This document shows, piece after piece, positions 38,177 to 46,775 of a DNA stretch of 64,000 bases. Under the pieces are notes generated by a model, which ran no database searches, was not told the DNA's origin, and saw only the letters and a list, made by a program, of their open reading frames with translations. A program made the translations under genes and the position numbers. Source of the stretch: Agriterribacter humi (GTDB lineage: Bacteria; Bacteroidota; Bacteroidia; Chitinophagales; Chitinophagaceae). The stretch covers positions 42,713-106,712 of the forward strand of contig NZ_VOHQ01000017.1 of the NCBI RefSeq assembly GCF_009192765.1. Reading direction: 5' to 3'. Numbering within the stretch: position 1 is the stretch's first letter; the number at the start of each line of letters is the position of its first letter.

Positions 38177-38914
38177 CTATTTTCCTGTAAATAGTAAAAA
38201 GATTATCAAAAAAAGCGAAGAAAAGGAGGTGCTTGGAATAGCCTGGTACTGGAGTAGGCCCTTTCTTAATACTTTTAAGCCTTCAAATAAATTATTGTAC
38301 ACGCTTCGGGTAGATAAAGTCGTTCTTTCCGCAATTTGTTCCGTAGTTAAGCCTTCATAGAATTTCAAATGAATTACTTTTTGACAACGGAGAGGCAATT
38401 TTTCATACAGCAATTTTATTCTGCCTGCCATTTCCATTACATCCTGAGCCCGGTCTCTCATTTCATCAATACCCGGCTCATACGATACGTCGGATGCCAT
38501 AAGCTTATGCACCCATTGCTGTTTTTTATTTTTTCTGCCGCTGTCAATGAGTTTTCTGCGAAAAGTAGTACTGAGGTAGGCTTTATGGTTAGAAACAGTA
38601 TTGAACTGAACCCGCTGATCAATGAGGTCAAGAAACATCTGGTTGATAATATCTTTAAGATCTTCGCGACTCCAGCCAAACCTTAGACCAATATTAATAA
38701 GATGATCAAAATATTTGCCATGCAAACTATAAAGCATTTGCACCTGGCTGCTGGACTCATTATCATCGTTATTTATAAGCAATTGTGGGATTTTGGTTTG
38801 GTAAATTAGTTTTTCCAAAAAACTAATCCATTGGAAAGATAACCAAATAACAATTATTTCAAAAAAATATATGGATACACGTAGTTTAGAACCAGGCGCC
38901 GGCTTTAATGACAT
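38177..38914 (-). CDS. ECF-type RNA polymerase sigma factor of the Sus-like locus
   Basis: Region 2 is seen in LYSLHGKYFDHLINIGLRFG, REDLKDIINQMFLDLI and YLSTTFRRKLIDS. Region 4 is seen in LPLRCQKVIHLKFYEGLTTEQIAE and TLSTRSVYNNLFEGLKVLR. The extreme C-terminus is hydrophobic (SSLFLIIFLLFTGK), as in some Bacteroidota ECF factors, hinting at membrane contact. The start is uncertain: the first ~45 residues from ATG 38914 are unlike the family. Starts closer to KIPQLLINNDDNES, or the M before LYSLHGK, are possible. Confidence 0.9.
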   Translation of the reverse strand: MSLKPAPGSKLRVSIYFFEIIVIWLSFQWISFLEKLIYQTKIPQLLINNDDNESSSQVQMLYSLHGKYFDHLINIGLRFGWSREDLKDIINQMFLDLIDQRVQFNTVSNHKAYLSTTFRRKLIDSGRKNKKQQWVHKLMASDVSYEPGIDEMRDRAQDVMEMAGRIKLLYEKLPLRCQKVIHLKFYEGLTTEQIAERTTLSTRSVYNNLFEGLKVLRKGLLQYQAIPSTSFSSLFLIIFLLFTGK

Positions 38915-39230
38915 TAACCGTGTCAGTCCGTAATCAATAGCCGCTCTTCATTCAAATCATAACTTGTATTATATATAGCGGCCACACATAGAAAGATATT
39001 TTTACAAATCCTGTTGCAGATTAAGCATAAGCAGCTCATTAATGATATTATTTATAGGCTTTGTGTGTAGGATCAAAATTATTCATCCCATTTTAGTAGA
39101 ACATCTGCAACACTCTGATGTGCTTGTTCGCTAAAAAGAATGCCAGGGTATCGTCGTTCAGTTTATCTTTTTGGGTAAAGCTCCGGATTTACATTTGTAT
39201 CGTATTAAAGTTCTGGTAGCGATATTGTAT
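38915..39230. promoter_or_regulatory. Intergenic region upstream of the sigma gene
   Basis: It should carry the promoter for the leftward sigma/FecR/SusCD operon; AT-rich TTGTATTATATATAG lies at about 38964-38978. A 30-codon leftward frame ending LANKHIRVLQMFY (stop near 39090) could be a fragment of a lost gene, but no family is recognised. Confidence 0.35.
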
Positions 39231-41201
39231 TTACGGAAGAGAAAAGGCAACCACAAAATCACCTTGTTTGCTTCCCAGCTTTCCATGTCCGCCGGCGGCT
39301 ATCACTACGTATTGTTTGCCGTTCACTTCATAGGTCATGGGCGTGGCCTGTGCACTGGCCGGCAGCGCATATTCCCAAAGCAGTTCACCGGTTTTGGTAT
39401 TAAAAGCACGGAAATGATTGTCTAAAGTAGCGGCCACAAACAATAGGTTGCCCGCAGTAACAATGGCGCCGCCAAAATTAATAGAACCCCATTTTTTAGT
39501 ATCAGGATATTGTGCGGGATCATACATGTATCCCAGCGGCACCTCCCATTGCTTTGCTCCATTATGCATATCAATGGCAAGCAGCGTACCCCATGGCGGT
39601 TTGATCTGCATCATCAAACCTTTATCACCGGCTTTAAAAAGGTAATCGCGCTTCATTATATAAGGTGTGCCTGTTTGCCTTCCGGTTTCTGCCCGCATAA
39701 TTTCTGCATGTTCTTTTTCCAATTGTGCTACTTTTTCTCTTGGCAACATTCTTATAACAGCCGGTATGCGGTTAATATTGGTGATCAGCAGTTCCTGCTC
39801 AGGATCAAAGCACATGCCACCCCAGTGAATGCCTCCTACATTTCCCGGCGCCACAATGGTGCCTTCATAACTGGGAGGGGTAAACGGACCTTTATTAACA
39901 TATTGTGCTATCCGTTTTTTTGCTTCTTCTTTGTCCTGCGCCGTTATACCCCATGCATCTGCAGTAGAAATGCTTTGCAAACCCACAGGAGCAGGGAGCA
40001 CCGGGAAAGGTTGAGTGGCGTTTGCTTCTTCTCCGGCAATATCAGATGCCGGCACAGCCCGCTCTTCAACAGGAAATATGGATTCGCCGGTTTCGCGGTT
40101 CAATATAAATATGTGGCCCATTTTAGTACCCACTGCAACAGCAGGCACCTTTTTTCCATCCTTAGTTATAGTTATCAGCATAGGTTGGGCCGCAATATCA
40201 TAATCCCACAAATCGTGATGCACTACCTGGTAATACCAAACCATTTTTCCGGTAGAAGCACGAAGCGCTACAATGGAGTTTCCATATAAATTCTGACCTA
40301 AGCGCTCACCACCGTAAAAATCAGGACTTGGACTGCTGGTAGGAATAAACACAAGATCACGCTCAGCGTCAGCCGAAATAATGGACCATGCATTGGCAGC
40401 GCCACTCCTATGTGCTTTCGGGCCATTCCATGTTTGCCAGGCCTTATCGGAAGAATCTTTTGGAATGGGATCCCAGCTCCAGCGAAGTTCGCCGGAAACA
40501 GCATCATAGGCTCTTACCGTGCCCCGTGGATAATCGAAGCGCTGGTTATCTCCCATAGAGGAGCCAACAATTACAAGATTTCCAATGATTGCCGGTGGAG
40601 AAGTTATACTGAGGTCTTTGCCAAAGCCTTCTCTTAAATCAACTGTGCCGTCTTTACCAAAATAAATAATAGGGTCGCCGGTTCTTGCATCCAATGCTAT
40701 CAAACGTCCGTCGAGGGTAGCGATAAAAATTCTTTTTGCCGTGGAACCGTTCGCTTTATCACCAGGCGCGGGCCAGGCGGAAACACCGCGGGAAGTAATT
40801 TCCGAAAAATCATTCTTTAAATTAATCTCCGGATCAAAAACCCATTTTTGAGTTCCGGATGAAGCATCTATGGCAAACACCCGGCAGGAAGGCGTACTGA
40901 AATACAAGGTATGATCTGCGAGGATGGGCGTAGCTTCAAAAGCAGCTTTCTCCTTTGCGTTTGTACCGTCATATTTTTTTAATTCGCCGGTTTGATAAGT
41001 CCAGGCCACCTGCAGTTGCTTTACATTTTCGTTGTTAATTTGCTGCAATGCCGAGTAACGGCTGCCTCCTGCATCGCCGCCATAAGCAGGCCATCCGCTA
41101 TCTTTTTTGTTATTTTTCGCATCATGGAGTGATTGTCCCTCTAAAGAAATCAAAGCAATGTTCAACGCAATAGCGGTAATCATTATTTTTTTTAATGGCA
41201 T
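39231..41201 (-). CDS. PQQ-dependent dehydrogenase (membrane glucose dehydrogenase-type propeller), exported
   Basis: The 656-aa protein has a signal peptide (MPLKKIMITAIALNIALISLEG) and then the family opening WPAYGGDAGGSRYSALQQIN with NVKQLQVAWTYQTGE. Propeller blade motifs include VFAIDASSGTQKWVFD, RLIALDARTGDPI, VRAYDAVSGELRWSWD and the closing FRAFNTKTGELLWEYALP. It has no N-terminal membrane helices and no cytochrome c domain, so electrons must pass to a separate acceptor. It probably oxidises a sugar or alcohol in the periplasm. No PQQ synthesis genes lie in the window, so the cofactor may be scavenged. Confidence 0.92.
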   Translation of the reverse strand: MPLKKIMITAIALNIALISLEGQSLHDAKNNKKDSGWPAYGGDAGGSRYSALQQINNENVKQLQVAWTYQTGELKKYDGTNAKEKAAFEATPILADHTLYFSTPSCRVFAIDASSGTQKWVFDPEINLKNDFSEITSRGVSAWPAPGDKANGSTAKRIFIATLDGRLIALDARTGDPIIYFGKDGTVDLREGFGKDLSITSPPAIIGNLVIVGSSMGDNQRFDYPRGTVRAYDAVSGELRWSWDPIPKDSSDKAWQTWNGPKAHRSGAANAWSIISADAERDLVFIPTSSPSPDFYGGERLGQNLYGNSIVALRASTGKMVWYYQVVHHDLWDYDIAAQPMLITITKDGKKVPAVAVGTKMGHIFILNRETGESIFPVEERAVPASDIAGEEANATQPFPVLPAPVGLQSISTADAWGITAQDKEEAKKRIAQYVNKGPFTPPSYEGTIVAPGNVGGIHWGGMCFDPEQELLITNINRIPAVIRMLPREKVAQLEKEHAEIMRAETGRQTGTPYIMKRDYLFKAGDKGLMMQIKPPWGTLLAIDMHNGAKQWEVPLGYMYDPAQYPDTKKWGSINFGGAIVTAGNLLFVAATLDNHFRAFNTKTGELLWEYALPASAQATPMTYEVNGKQYVVIAAGGHGKLGSKQGDFVVAFSLP

Positions 41202-41432
41202 AACCGAAATATTGAGGAAAGTGATATGACTATAAATGTACAGATGTTTTACAAAACCTGGTGTTAAGTTGAGCGTGAAACGGCAGACGGGAAGCGTAAG
41301 AATCTGACGTCTCGCCTGCTTGCAGGTTTCTCTGCCCCATGCATAAATGAGAAAAAATATTGTTTACACAATACTATCTGATGCAAACCGGGTAATGAGG
41401 GTACGGTTGTTTCATACGATGGCGAAAAAAAC

Positions 41433-41864
41433 CTAATTATCAATTCGAAGAAAATTTCCGTTCTTGTCAAATTCCAGGGTTATGCCGTTGGACAGTTTAA
41501 TCTCCTGCACTGTTTTTTCCAGGTTCCAGTTTTTTATAAATTCAGATGGATAGTTGTTCTCAATATAAGTAAGTATGGCAGAAGGGATAACGCTATCGGG
41601 CAGTGCATCATTACCTTCCATTTCTTTTACTTCTCCGCTTTGGTTAAATTCAATTTTGGTTCCGTTGTTCAGATAAACGGTGTATGTTATTTTAAGATCA
41701 TCGAATTCTTTTACAGCCTGTACGATCTGTTGATCCGGGAAGTGGGTGCTGATATAATTGGTGCTGGTTGCAGGCAGGTCATTGGGCGCTACTACTTTTT
41801 CTTTGGTGCAGGAACTGAATAATAAAACGGCAGGCAATGTCAGTAACAGGAGTGTCTTTTTCAT
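41433..41864 (-). CDS. PepSY-like lipoprotein
   Basis: ATG 41864 gives 143 aa starting MKKTLLLLTLPAVLLFSSC, a clear lipoprotein signal. Two related segments follow: ISTHFPDQQIVQAVKEFDD with YTVYLNNGTKIEFNQSGEVKE, and IENNYPSEFIKNWNLEKT with IKLSNGITLEFDKNGNFL. This is the duplicated PepSY-like fold of the putative beta-lactamase-inhibitor-like family. The function of the family is not established; it is probably a periplasmic binding or inhibitory module. Confidence 0.8.
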   Translation of the reverse strand: MKKTLLLLTLPAVLLFSSCTKEKVVAPNDLPATSTNYISTHFPDQQIVQAVKEFDDLKITYTVYLNNGTKIEFNQSGEVKEMEGNDALPDSVIPSAILTYIENNYPSEFIKNWNLEKTVQEIKLSNGITLEFDKNGNFLRIDN

Positions 41865-42080
41865 ACAATGCATTTTAGATAACGGGTGAGAAAGTTGTTG
41901 TTTAATAACAACCAGATAATTCACTGCGTGAAATAAGTAAGTAATTTGTTTAAAAGATGTTAATCGCTTATTTACTTATATGCAATTGCTCAGAACAAAG
42001 GCCATTTAACTTTTCATTGTAAAAGGTATCCGTTGTTTTTAACGGTGCTTTTAGCGTTGGTTTGTGCAGGCAAATAAATG

Positions 42081-42602
42081 TTAGCGTTGTTTGTTTTCAA
42101 TATAATATTTAAATAACTGCAGATTGTTGTCCATATATGTTTCTCTGAAGCTTTCGGAAAACAAGCCATAAAATTTTTCCCAGGGATACCATTTAATATC
42201 TTCATTTATCCACCATTCTACTTTGGTAAGCAAGGCATCCTGCTGATGCTGTACAACAGAAAATCCGCTGCTAAAAACCTGTTTGTTATCCGATTTTATG
42301 ATAGCCATTATACTATCCGCTGCAAATTGCTCTAATTGTATGGAATTTGAAATGCCATTGGCGCTTACCCACTCCACCTGCTGTGGTGATAATATGGAAT
42401 ATGAAGCACTGCTGTCCTGCAAAATAGGATTCCAGTTCTTCCAGTCATCAATACGCAGTAATGCAGCCATTACACTGTCTTTAGGAGCATGTACCAATAC
42501 CGATTTTGATACGCTTATTTTTGAAGGTAGCAGGAAAGAAAAAAACAATAATATTATGCTGAATGTTATAAGCCCAATTGCTACCTGTTTTAATAATCGC
42601 AT
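42081..42602 (-). CDS. SRPBCC (polyketide cyclase/START-like) membrane-anchored protein
   Basis: The 173-aa protein has an N-terminal membrane segment (VAIGLITFSIILLFFSFLLP). A START-like domain follows with the family patterns VSKSVLVHAPKDSVMAAL, WKNWNPILQDSS and the aromatic stretch WWINEDIKWYPWEKFYGLF. It starts 13 nt after the ABC permease stop, so both are probably co-transcribed. It may bind a lipid or other hydrophobic ligand; the exact role is unknown. Confidence 0.8.
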   Translation of the reverse strand: MRLLKQVAIGLITFSIILLFFSFLLPSKISVSKSVLVHAPKDSVMAALLRIDDWKNWNPILQDSSASYSILSPQQVEWVSANGISNSIQLEQFAADSIMAIIKSDNKQVFSSGFSVVQHQQDALLTKVEWWINEDIKWYPWEKFYGLFSESFRETYMDNNLQLFKYYIENKQR

Positions 42603-42615
42603 ATTGTTTCTTTGT

Positions 42616-43722
42616 TTACTCCCATTTAAATGTTTTTACCGCAAGCGCGTAACCCACTACAGCCCATATAGCAAGTATTCCCAACTGTTTGCCACAATCT
42701 GCTAAATGTGCGCCTTCAAAAGCAATATTGCGCATGGCATCGTTTAAATGAGTAAGCGGCAGTATTTTGCAAAAAGGCTGGAGCCAGGCAGGAAAATTAT
42801 CAATAGGGAAAAATGTGCCGGCAAGCAAAAACTGGGGTAAGGTAACAATATTAGCCAATGGTGGAATAGCGCTTTCATTTTTGGCTATACCGCTTACTAC
42901 AAATCCCAGAGACATAAAAACCACCAGGCCTATAAAGCTCAATACCAGCAACTCAATAAAAGTGATCCATCCATGTACTAAGGTAAAATGAAAAAAATAA
43001 TATCCAACCAGCAAAATCACTATAGATGTAATCAACTGAAAGGTCACCCTGCTGAGCCCTTCACCCAAAACGATAAAAGTGCGGCTTACCGGGGTGGCAA
43101 AAAAGCGTTTCAGTACTAAAGTTTGTCTCAGGCTGAAGAATAAAAATGCCACGCCAAATACGCCCGCGCTCAATAACGAAAAGCCCAGTTGGCCTGGTAG
43201 TATAAAATCTATGGTACGGTATGTTCGGCCCGGAATTTTTTCAATATGATTATTTATAACAGCAACTGTGGGTGCGCCAGGATATTTTTTATGATCAATA
43301 TTTTTTATGATGGATTCCAGTATGGAACGCAGCACCTGCAAATTTTGCGGATTTACCGCTTCCGAACTTTTTAGATTGATAAAATAAGCCGGTGACGCGT
43401 TTTCATTTTTTTGAATAGAGATGATAGCCGTTAACCGCCCTTTTTCAAGATCTTCTTTTATTTCGGCCTCTGGTTTTTCAATTATACGAAGACCCGGAAC
43501 GGTTTTGATGATACCATAGAGGTAATTGGTTGTATCGGCACCGGGAGCAAGAGCCACACGAATGGAAATTCTGCCTCCTCCACCTAAAAAACCAAAGACA
43601 AGAATAAATATTAAGGGAAAAGCAAAGCTGAAGGCAACAGCCGAAGGACTTTTGAAAATAGCTATAAGCCCGGCTTTGGCAATAGCTAACATGGCTTTAA
43701 ACTGGCTATAGGATTTCGACAT
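42616..43722 (-). CDS. ABC-2 type transporter permease
   Basis: The 368-aa protein has one N-terminal membrane helix (SAVAFSFAFPLIFILVFGFL), a periplasmic domain of about 140 residues, then five membrane helices. The ABC-2 signature region is LPQFLLAGTFFPIDNFPAWLQ with LPLTHLNDAMRNIAFEG. It exports a lipid, drug or polymer in partnership with an ATPase. No ATPase gene is adjacent in the window, and the only ABC ATPase here is an ABC-F protein, which does not serve transport. Confidence 0.92.
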   Translation of the reverse strand: MSKSYSQFKAMLAIAKAGLIAIFKSPSAVAFSFAFPLIFILVFGFLGGGGRISIRVALAPGADTTNYLYGIIKTVPGLRIIEKPEAEIKEDLEKGRLTAIISIQKNENASPAYFINLKSSEAVNPQNLQVLRSILESIIKNIDHKKYPGAPTVAVINNHIEKIPGRTYRTIDFILPGQLGFSLLSAGVFGVAFLFFSLRQTLVLKRFFATPVSRTFIVLGEGLSRVTFQLITSIVILLVGYYFFHFTLVHGWITFIELLVLSFIGLVVFMSLGFVVSGIAKNESAIPPLANIVTLPQFLLAGTFFPIDNFPAWLQPFCKILPLTHLNDAMRNIAFEGAHLADCGKQLGILAIWAVVGYALAVKTFKWE

Positions 43723-43742
43723 GCAATTATAAATTTGCGCGG

Positions 43743-43750
43743 CAAAGATA
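43743..43750 (-). promoter_or_regulatory. TAnnTTTG -7 element for the ABC permease operon
   Basis: TATCTTTG on the minus strand lies 20 nt upstream of the permease start and fits the Bacteroidota -7 consensus. A clear TTTG at -33 is not seen. Confidence 0.5.
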
Positions 43751-43773
43751 GCTGATTTGTTATCTTTAAATAC

Positions 43774-45531
43774 TTACTCTACAACAATATCAAAGGGCAA
43801 TCTTGTTTGCGCAGTTCCTACCATTTGCCTGATGCGTTTTAACTGCATAAACAACTGGTATTCGTTGTAATTCAATTCTTCTTTGATGGCTTTGGCTTTT
43901 GCCGTTTTGCTGTAATTGTTTTTTAACAAATCCCAGAAGGATGCTGGTTCGGGGTATTCTCTCAATCCGTATTCTGTAAGTTTTGCCATTTTTGCGGCAC
44001 ATGCTATAGCATCGTCTAATCCGCCCATACGATCTACCAGTCCAATCTGCATAGCCCTGCTGCCTGTCCATACTCTTCCCTGTGCAATGCTGTCAACAAA
44101 GAGCATATCTTTCTTTCTTCCTTCAGCAACCCTCGTTTTAAAATCATGATAGATGGTATCTATTTCGCTTTGTATAATTATCTTTTCCCCTTCAGTTAAA
44201 GGGCGGGTTACTGAACCGATATCAGCATTAGGCGCTGTTTTCACCTGGTCGAAAGTAATTCCTAATTTATTTTTGAAAAAGTTTTGCATATTGGGCACAA
44301 TACCAAAAACACCAATGGATCCGGTAATGGTATTGGGTTGCGCAAAAATGCTGTCGGCAGCACAAGAAATGTAATAACCGCCCGAAGCGGCAACATCTCC
44401 CATGGAAACCACCAAAGGCTTTCCCGCTTTGCGGGTAAGCATGGTTTCGCGCCAAATGATTTCACTCGCCAAAGCACTGCCTCCGGGCGAGTTAACCCTC
44501 AATACAATCGCTTTAACATTTTTATCTGTCCGGGCTTTTGAAATCAGGTTTCTGAATTCATCGGAGCCTACCTGTCCATCAGTTCCTTTACCATATACAA
44601 TATCTCCTTCGGCATAAATAACAGCTATTCTTTCTGATCCGTATTTTTTTATATTAGTTGCTTCAGCATAACTTCCCATGTGCACAAATTCAATTTTATC
44701 ATCCCCGCCAATTCCCAGTCTTTTCCTGATCTCGTCTTTTACTTCATCATCATATTTTACACCATCCAACAGCTTATATTTTACAGCATCATTAGCTGTT
44801 TGTATCATATATTCATTGGCGTACCGGTGAAGTGTTGCCGTATCTATATTTCTTGCAGCCGTTGTGGTAAGTAAAAAACGATTGTATAAATCTCCAAGCC
44901 ATACCGTAGTTTGTAAGCGGTTGGCTTCGGTCATTTTCTCTTCACGCAATGGTTCCGTAGCACTTTTAAATTTACCATCGTAAAATATTTGCGGCTCAAT
45001 TTCAAGTTTCTTTAATGCGTTTTTCATGAAGAAAAGCTGGGAGGCAAATCCTTTCCACTCTATTATGCCTTTAGGATTGCAGTAAATTTTATCGGCTGCA
45101 CTGGCAACAAAATAAGCTTTCTGTGAAATCATATCACCATAAGCAATAATAAATTTTTTGCTCTGCCTGAAATCAAGAAGCGCATTGCGTAATTCTTCAC
45201 TTGCAGCAAATCCGTTTGCGTTTTCATTGCATTTAATATATATACCTCTTACCGATGAATCTTTTTTAGCATATTGAAGAAGACGGATAACATCATACAA
45301 AGATGCCGAAAATATATCCCTGTCGCCACTAAGGCGTGCAATGGTATTATCGGGTTTTTTATCATTAAAGCTGCGGGACAGATCAAGTAACAGGACAGAT
45401 TTTGATGCTATTGTTGCTTTTTCACTGCTGGCAATACTGCCTGCTATTCCAAATAAAATTAAAAAACCAATTAGGGTAAAAACAACCAGTGCGAGCAAAG
45501 CTGCCAGGAAAAACTTAAAAAAACTCCTCAC
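43774..45531 (-). CDS. sppA: Signal peptide peptidase SppA, 67-kDa type
   Basis: The GTG at 45531 gives 585 aa starting with VRSFFKFFLAALLALVVF, the membrane anchor usual in this phylum. Longer starts would run into folK on the other strand and add unlikely sequence. The duplicated protease fold is visible. The general-base lysine is probably the first K of DGKFKSATEPLR, and the nucleophile is the serine of GDVAASGGYYIS in the C-terminal half. TGSIGVFGIVPNM follows as in relatives. It degrades leftover signal peptides in the inner membrane, facing the periplasm. It is divergent from folK. Confidence 0.95.
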   Translation of the reverse strand: MRSFFKFFLAALLALVVFTLIGFLILFGIAGSIASSEKATIASKSVLLLDLSRSFNDKKPDNTIARLSGDRDIFSASLYDVIRLLQYAKKDSSVRGIYIKCNENANGFAASEELRNALLDFRQSKKFIIAYGDMISQKAYFVASAADKIYCNPKGIIEWKGFASQLFFMKNALKKLEIEPQIFYDGKFKSATEPLREEKMTEANRLQTTVWLGDLYNRFLLTTTAARNIDTATLHRYANEYMIQTANDAVKYKLLDGVKYDDEVKDEIRKRLGIGGDDKIEFVHMGSYAEATNIKKYGSERIAVIYAEGDIVYGKGTDGQVGSDEFRNLISKARTDKNVKAIVLRVNSPGGSALASEIIWRETMLTRKAGKPLVVSMGDVAASGGYYISCAADSIFAQPNTITGSIGVFGIVPNMQNFFKNKLGITFDQVKTAPNADIGSVTRPLTEGEKIIIQSEIDTIYHDFKTRVAEGRKKDMLFVDSIAQGRVWTGSRAMQIGLVDRMGGLDDAIACAAKMAKLTEYGLREYPEPASFWDLLKNNYSKTAKAKAIKEELNYNEYQLFMQLKRIRQMVGTAQTRLPFDIVVE

Positions 45532-45590
45532 GTTTAAAATTTTAATCTGGTAAAAATAGAGATATTTGAAGCGGAAATTACATACTATCC

Positions 45591-46076
45591 ATGAATAAAG
45601 TGTATTTACTGATAGGCGGTAATATGGGCAACAGGAAAAAGCAACTGCAAAAAGCGGCAATCAAAATTGGCGAAGCATGCGGAACAATAACCCTCTTATC
45701 GCATTTTTATGAAACGGCAGCCTGGGGGAAAACCAATCAGCCTTCTTTTTTTAACCAGGCTATTATGCTGAATACGCTCTTATCCCCTAATGACTTACTC
45801 CATACCATATTGCATATTGAAACCAGTATGGGACGGCACAGGGTTGAAAAATTTGGCCCCCGGATCATTGATATTGATATTTTGTTATTTAATGATGAGG
45901 TCATTGACCATCCGAACCTGAAAATTCCTCATCCCGAATTGCCCAACAGGCGGTTTGCTCTTGAACCCCTTAGCGAAATAGCCCCCGGAGTTATACATCC
46001 GGTGTTCAAAAAAAGTATCCTTAGTCTTTTAGAAGAATGTGCTGATGCTTTAGAAGTACGAAAACTGGAAAATTAG
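45591..46076 (+). CDS. folK: 2-amino-4-hydroxy-6-hydroxymethyldihydropteridine pyrophosphokinase
   Basis: The 161-aa protein starts MNKVYLLIGGNMGNR and has the family signatures SHFYETAAWG, QPSFFNQAIML, the pair METSMGRHR-type (here IETSMGRHR) and GPRIIDIDILLF, then HPELPNRRFALEPL. It transfers pyrophosphate from ATP to the pterin in folate synthesis in the cytoplasm. The length is typical. It is followed by a terminator. Confidence 0.97.
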   Translation: MNKVYLLIGGNMGNRKKQLQKAAIKIGEACGTITLLSHFYETAAWGKTNQPSFFNQAIMLNTLLSPNDLLHTILHIETSMGRHRVEKFGPRIIDIDILLFNDEVIDHPNLKIPHPELPNRRFALEPLSEIAPGVIHPVFKKSILSLLEECADALEVRKLEN

Positions 46077-46081
46077 TGTAT

Positions 46082-46109
46082 AACCCTTTTGCGTTTATTT
46101 AAAAGGGTT
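46082..46109 (+). terminator. Terminator of folK
   Basis: AACCCTTTT (46082-46090) and AAAAGGGTT (46101-46109) form a perfect 9-bp stem 5 nt after the folK stop, followed by GTTT. It overlaps the promoter of the next gene. Confidence 0.6.
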
Positions 46110-46120
46110 GTTTAAGTTTG
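46088..46120 (+). promoter_or_regulatory. Promoter of the deoxynucleoside kinase gene
   Basis: TTTG (46088-46091) and TAAGTTTG (46113-46120) are 21 nt apart and match the Bacteroidota TTTG/TAnnTTTG pattern. The -7 element ends 9 nt before ATG 46130, implying a very short leader. Confidence 0.55.
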
Positions 46121-46129
46121 GCTTTCTTT

Positions 46130-46762
46130 ATGAAATATCATTTCATTACCATTGAAGGCAATATAGGTGCAGGCAAAACAACTTTGGCCCACCTGTTGTC
46201 AAGGCATTTTAATGCGCGGCTGATACTGGAACAATTCGCAGACAATCCTTTTCTTGCTAAATTTTATGAAAACCCCAAACAAAACGCCTTTCCACTGGAG
46301 TTGTTTTTTATGGCCGAAAGGTACAAGCAACTCAAAGAACTGATCCATACCAAAGATCTTTTTCAGAGTATAACGATATCGGATTATCTTTTTACCAAGT
46401 GCCTGCTTTTTGCAAAAGTAAACTTGCCGGATGAAGAATTTCTGCTATACCAGCGTCTGTTCGACATTATTAATCAGCAGCTCATTCAACCCGATATACT
46501 GATTTACCTGCATGCTCCTGTTGGTAACCTGCAGACAAATATCAAAAAACGCGGACGTAGCTATGAGCAAAATATACCCGATGAATACCTGTTCAACATA
46601 CAACAAACCTACACGCATTACATAAAACAGCATAATATCAGAACGCTGTATGTAGATGCCGGTAAGGCCGATTTTTTAGGTAATGAAAGTCACCTGAAAG
46701 CAATTATTGATGCACTTGGCAAAGATTACGAGGCTGGCCAGCATTATGTAGCCCTTCCCTGA
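46130..46762 (+). CDS. Deoxynucleoside kinase family protein
   Basis: ATG 46130 gives 210 aa starting MKYHFITIEGNIGAGKTTLA, with the P-loop GNIGAGKTT. The ERYKQ segment after the E of LEQF, then SDYLFTKCL, IYLHAPVGNLQTNIKKRGRSYE (lid arginines) and YTHYIKQ complete the dNK pattern. It phosphorylates deoxynucleosides (deoxyadenosine, deoxyguanosine or deoxycytidine; specificity is not readable) in nucleotide salvage. folK, this gene and the MFS gene are consecutive on the plus strand, 13 nt before the MFS start. Confidence 0.93.
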   Translation: MKYHFITIEGNIGAGKTTLAHLLSRHFNARLILEQFADNPFLAKFYENPKQNAFPLELFFMAERYKQLKELIHTKDLFQSITISDYLFTKCLLFAKVNLPDEEFLLYQRLFDIINQQLIQPDILIYLHAPVGNLQTNIKKRGRSYEQNIPDEYLFNIQQTYTHYIKQHNIRTLYVDAGKADFLGNESHLKAIIDALGKDYEAGQHYVALP

Positions 46763-46775
46763 AAAATTGTAAGTG

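Noticed and set aside
39510..40289. Long 259-codon plus-strand frame
   Set aside because: It lies wholly opposite the PQQ-dependent dehydrogenase gene, is rich in H, C, R and F, and has no recognisable motif; a shadow frame.
45532..45660. Longer N-terminus for SppA
   Set aside because: It would overlap the start of folK and add cysteine- and tyrosine-rich sequence before the membrane anchor; GTG 45531 gives the usual length.
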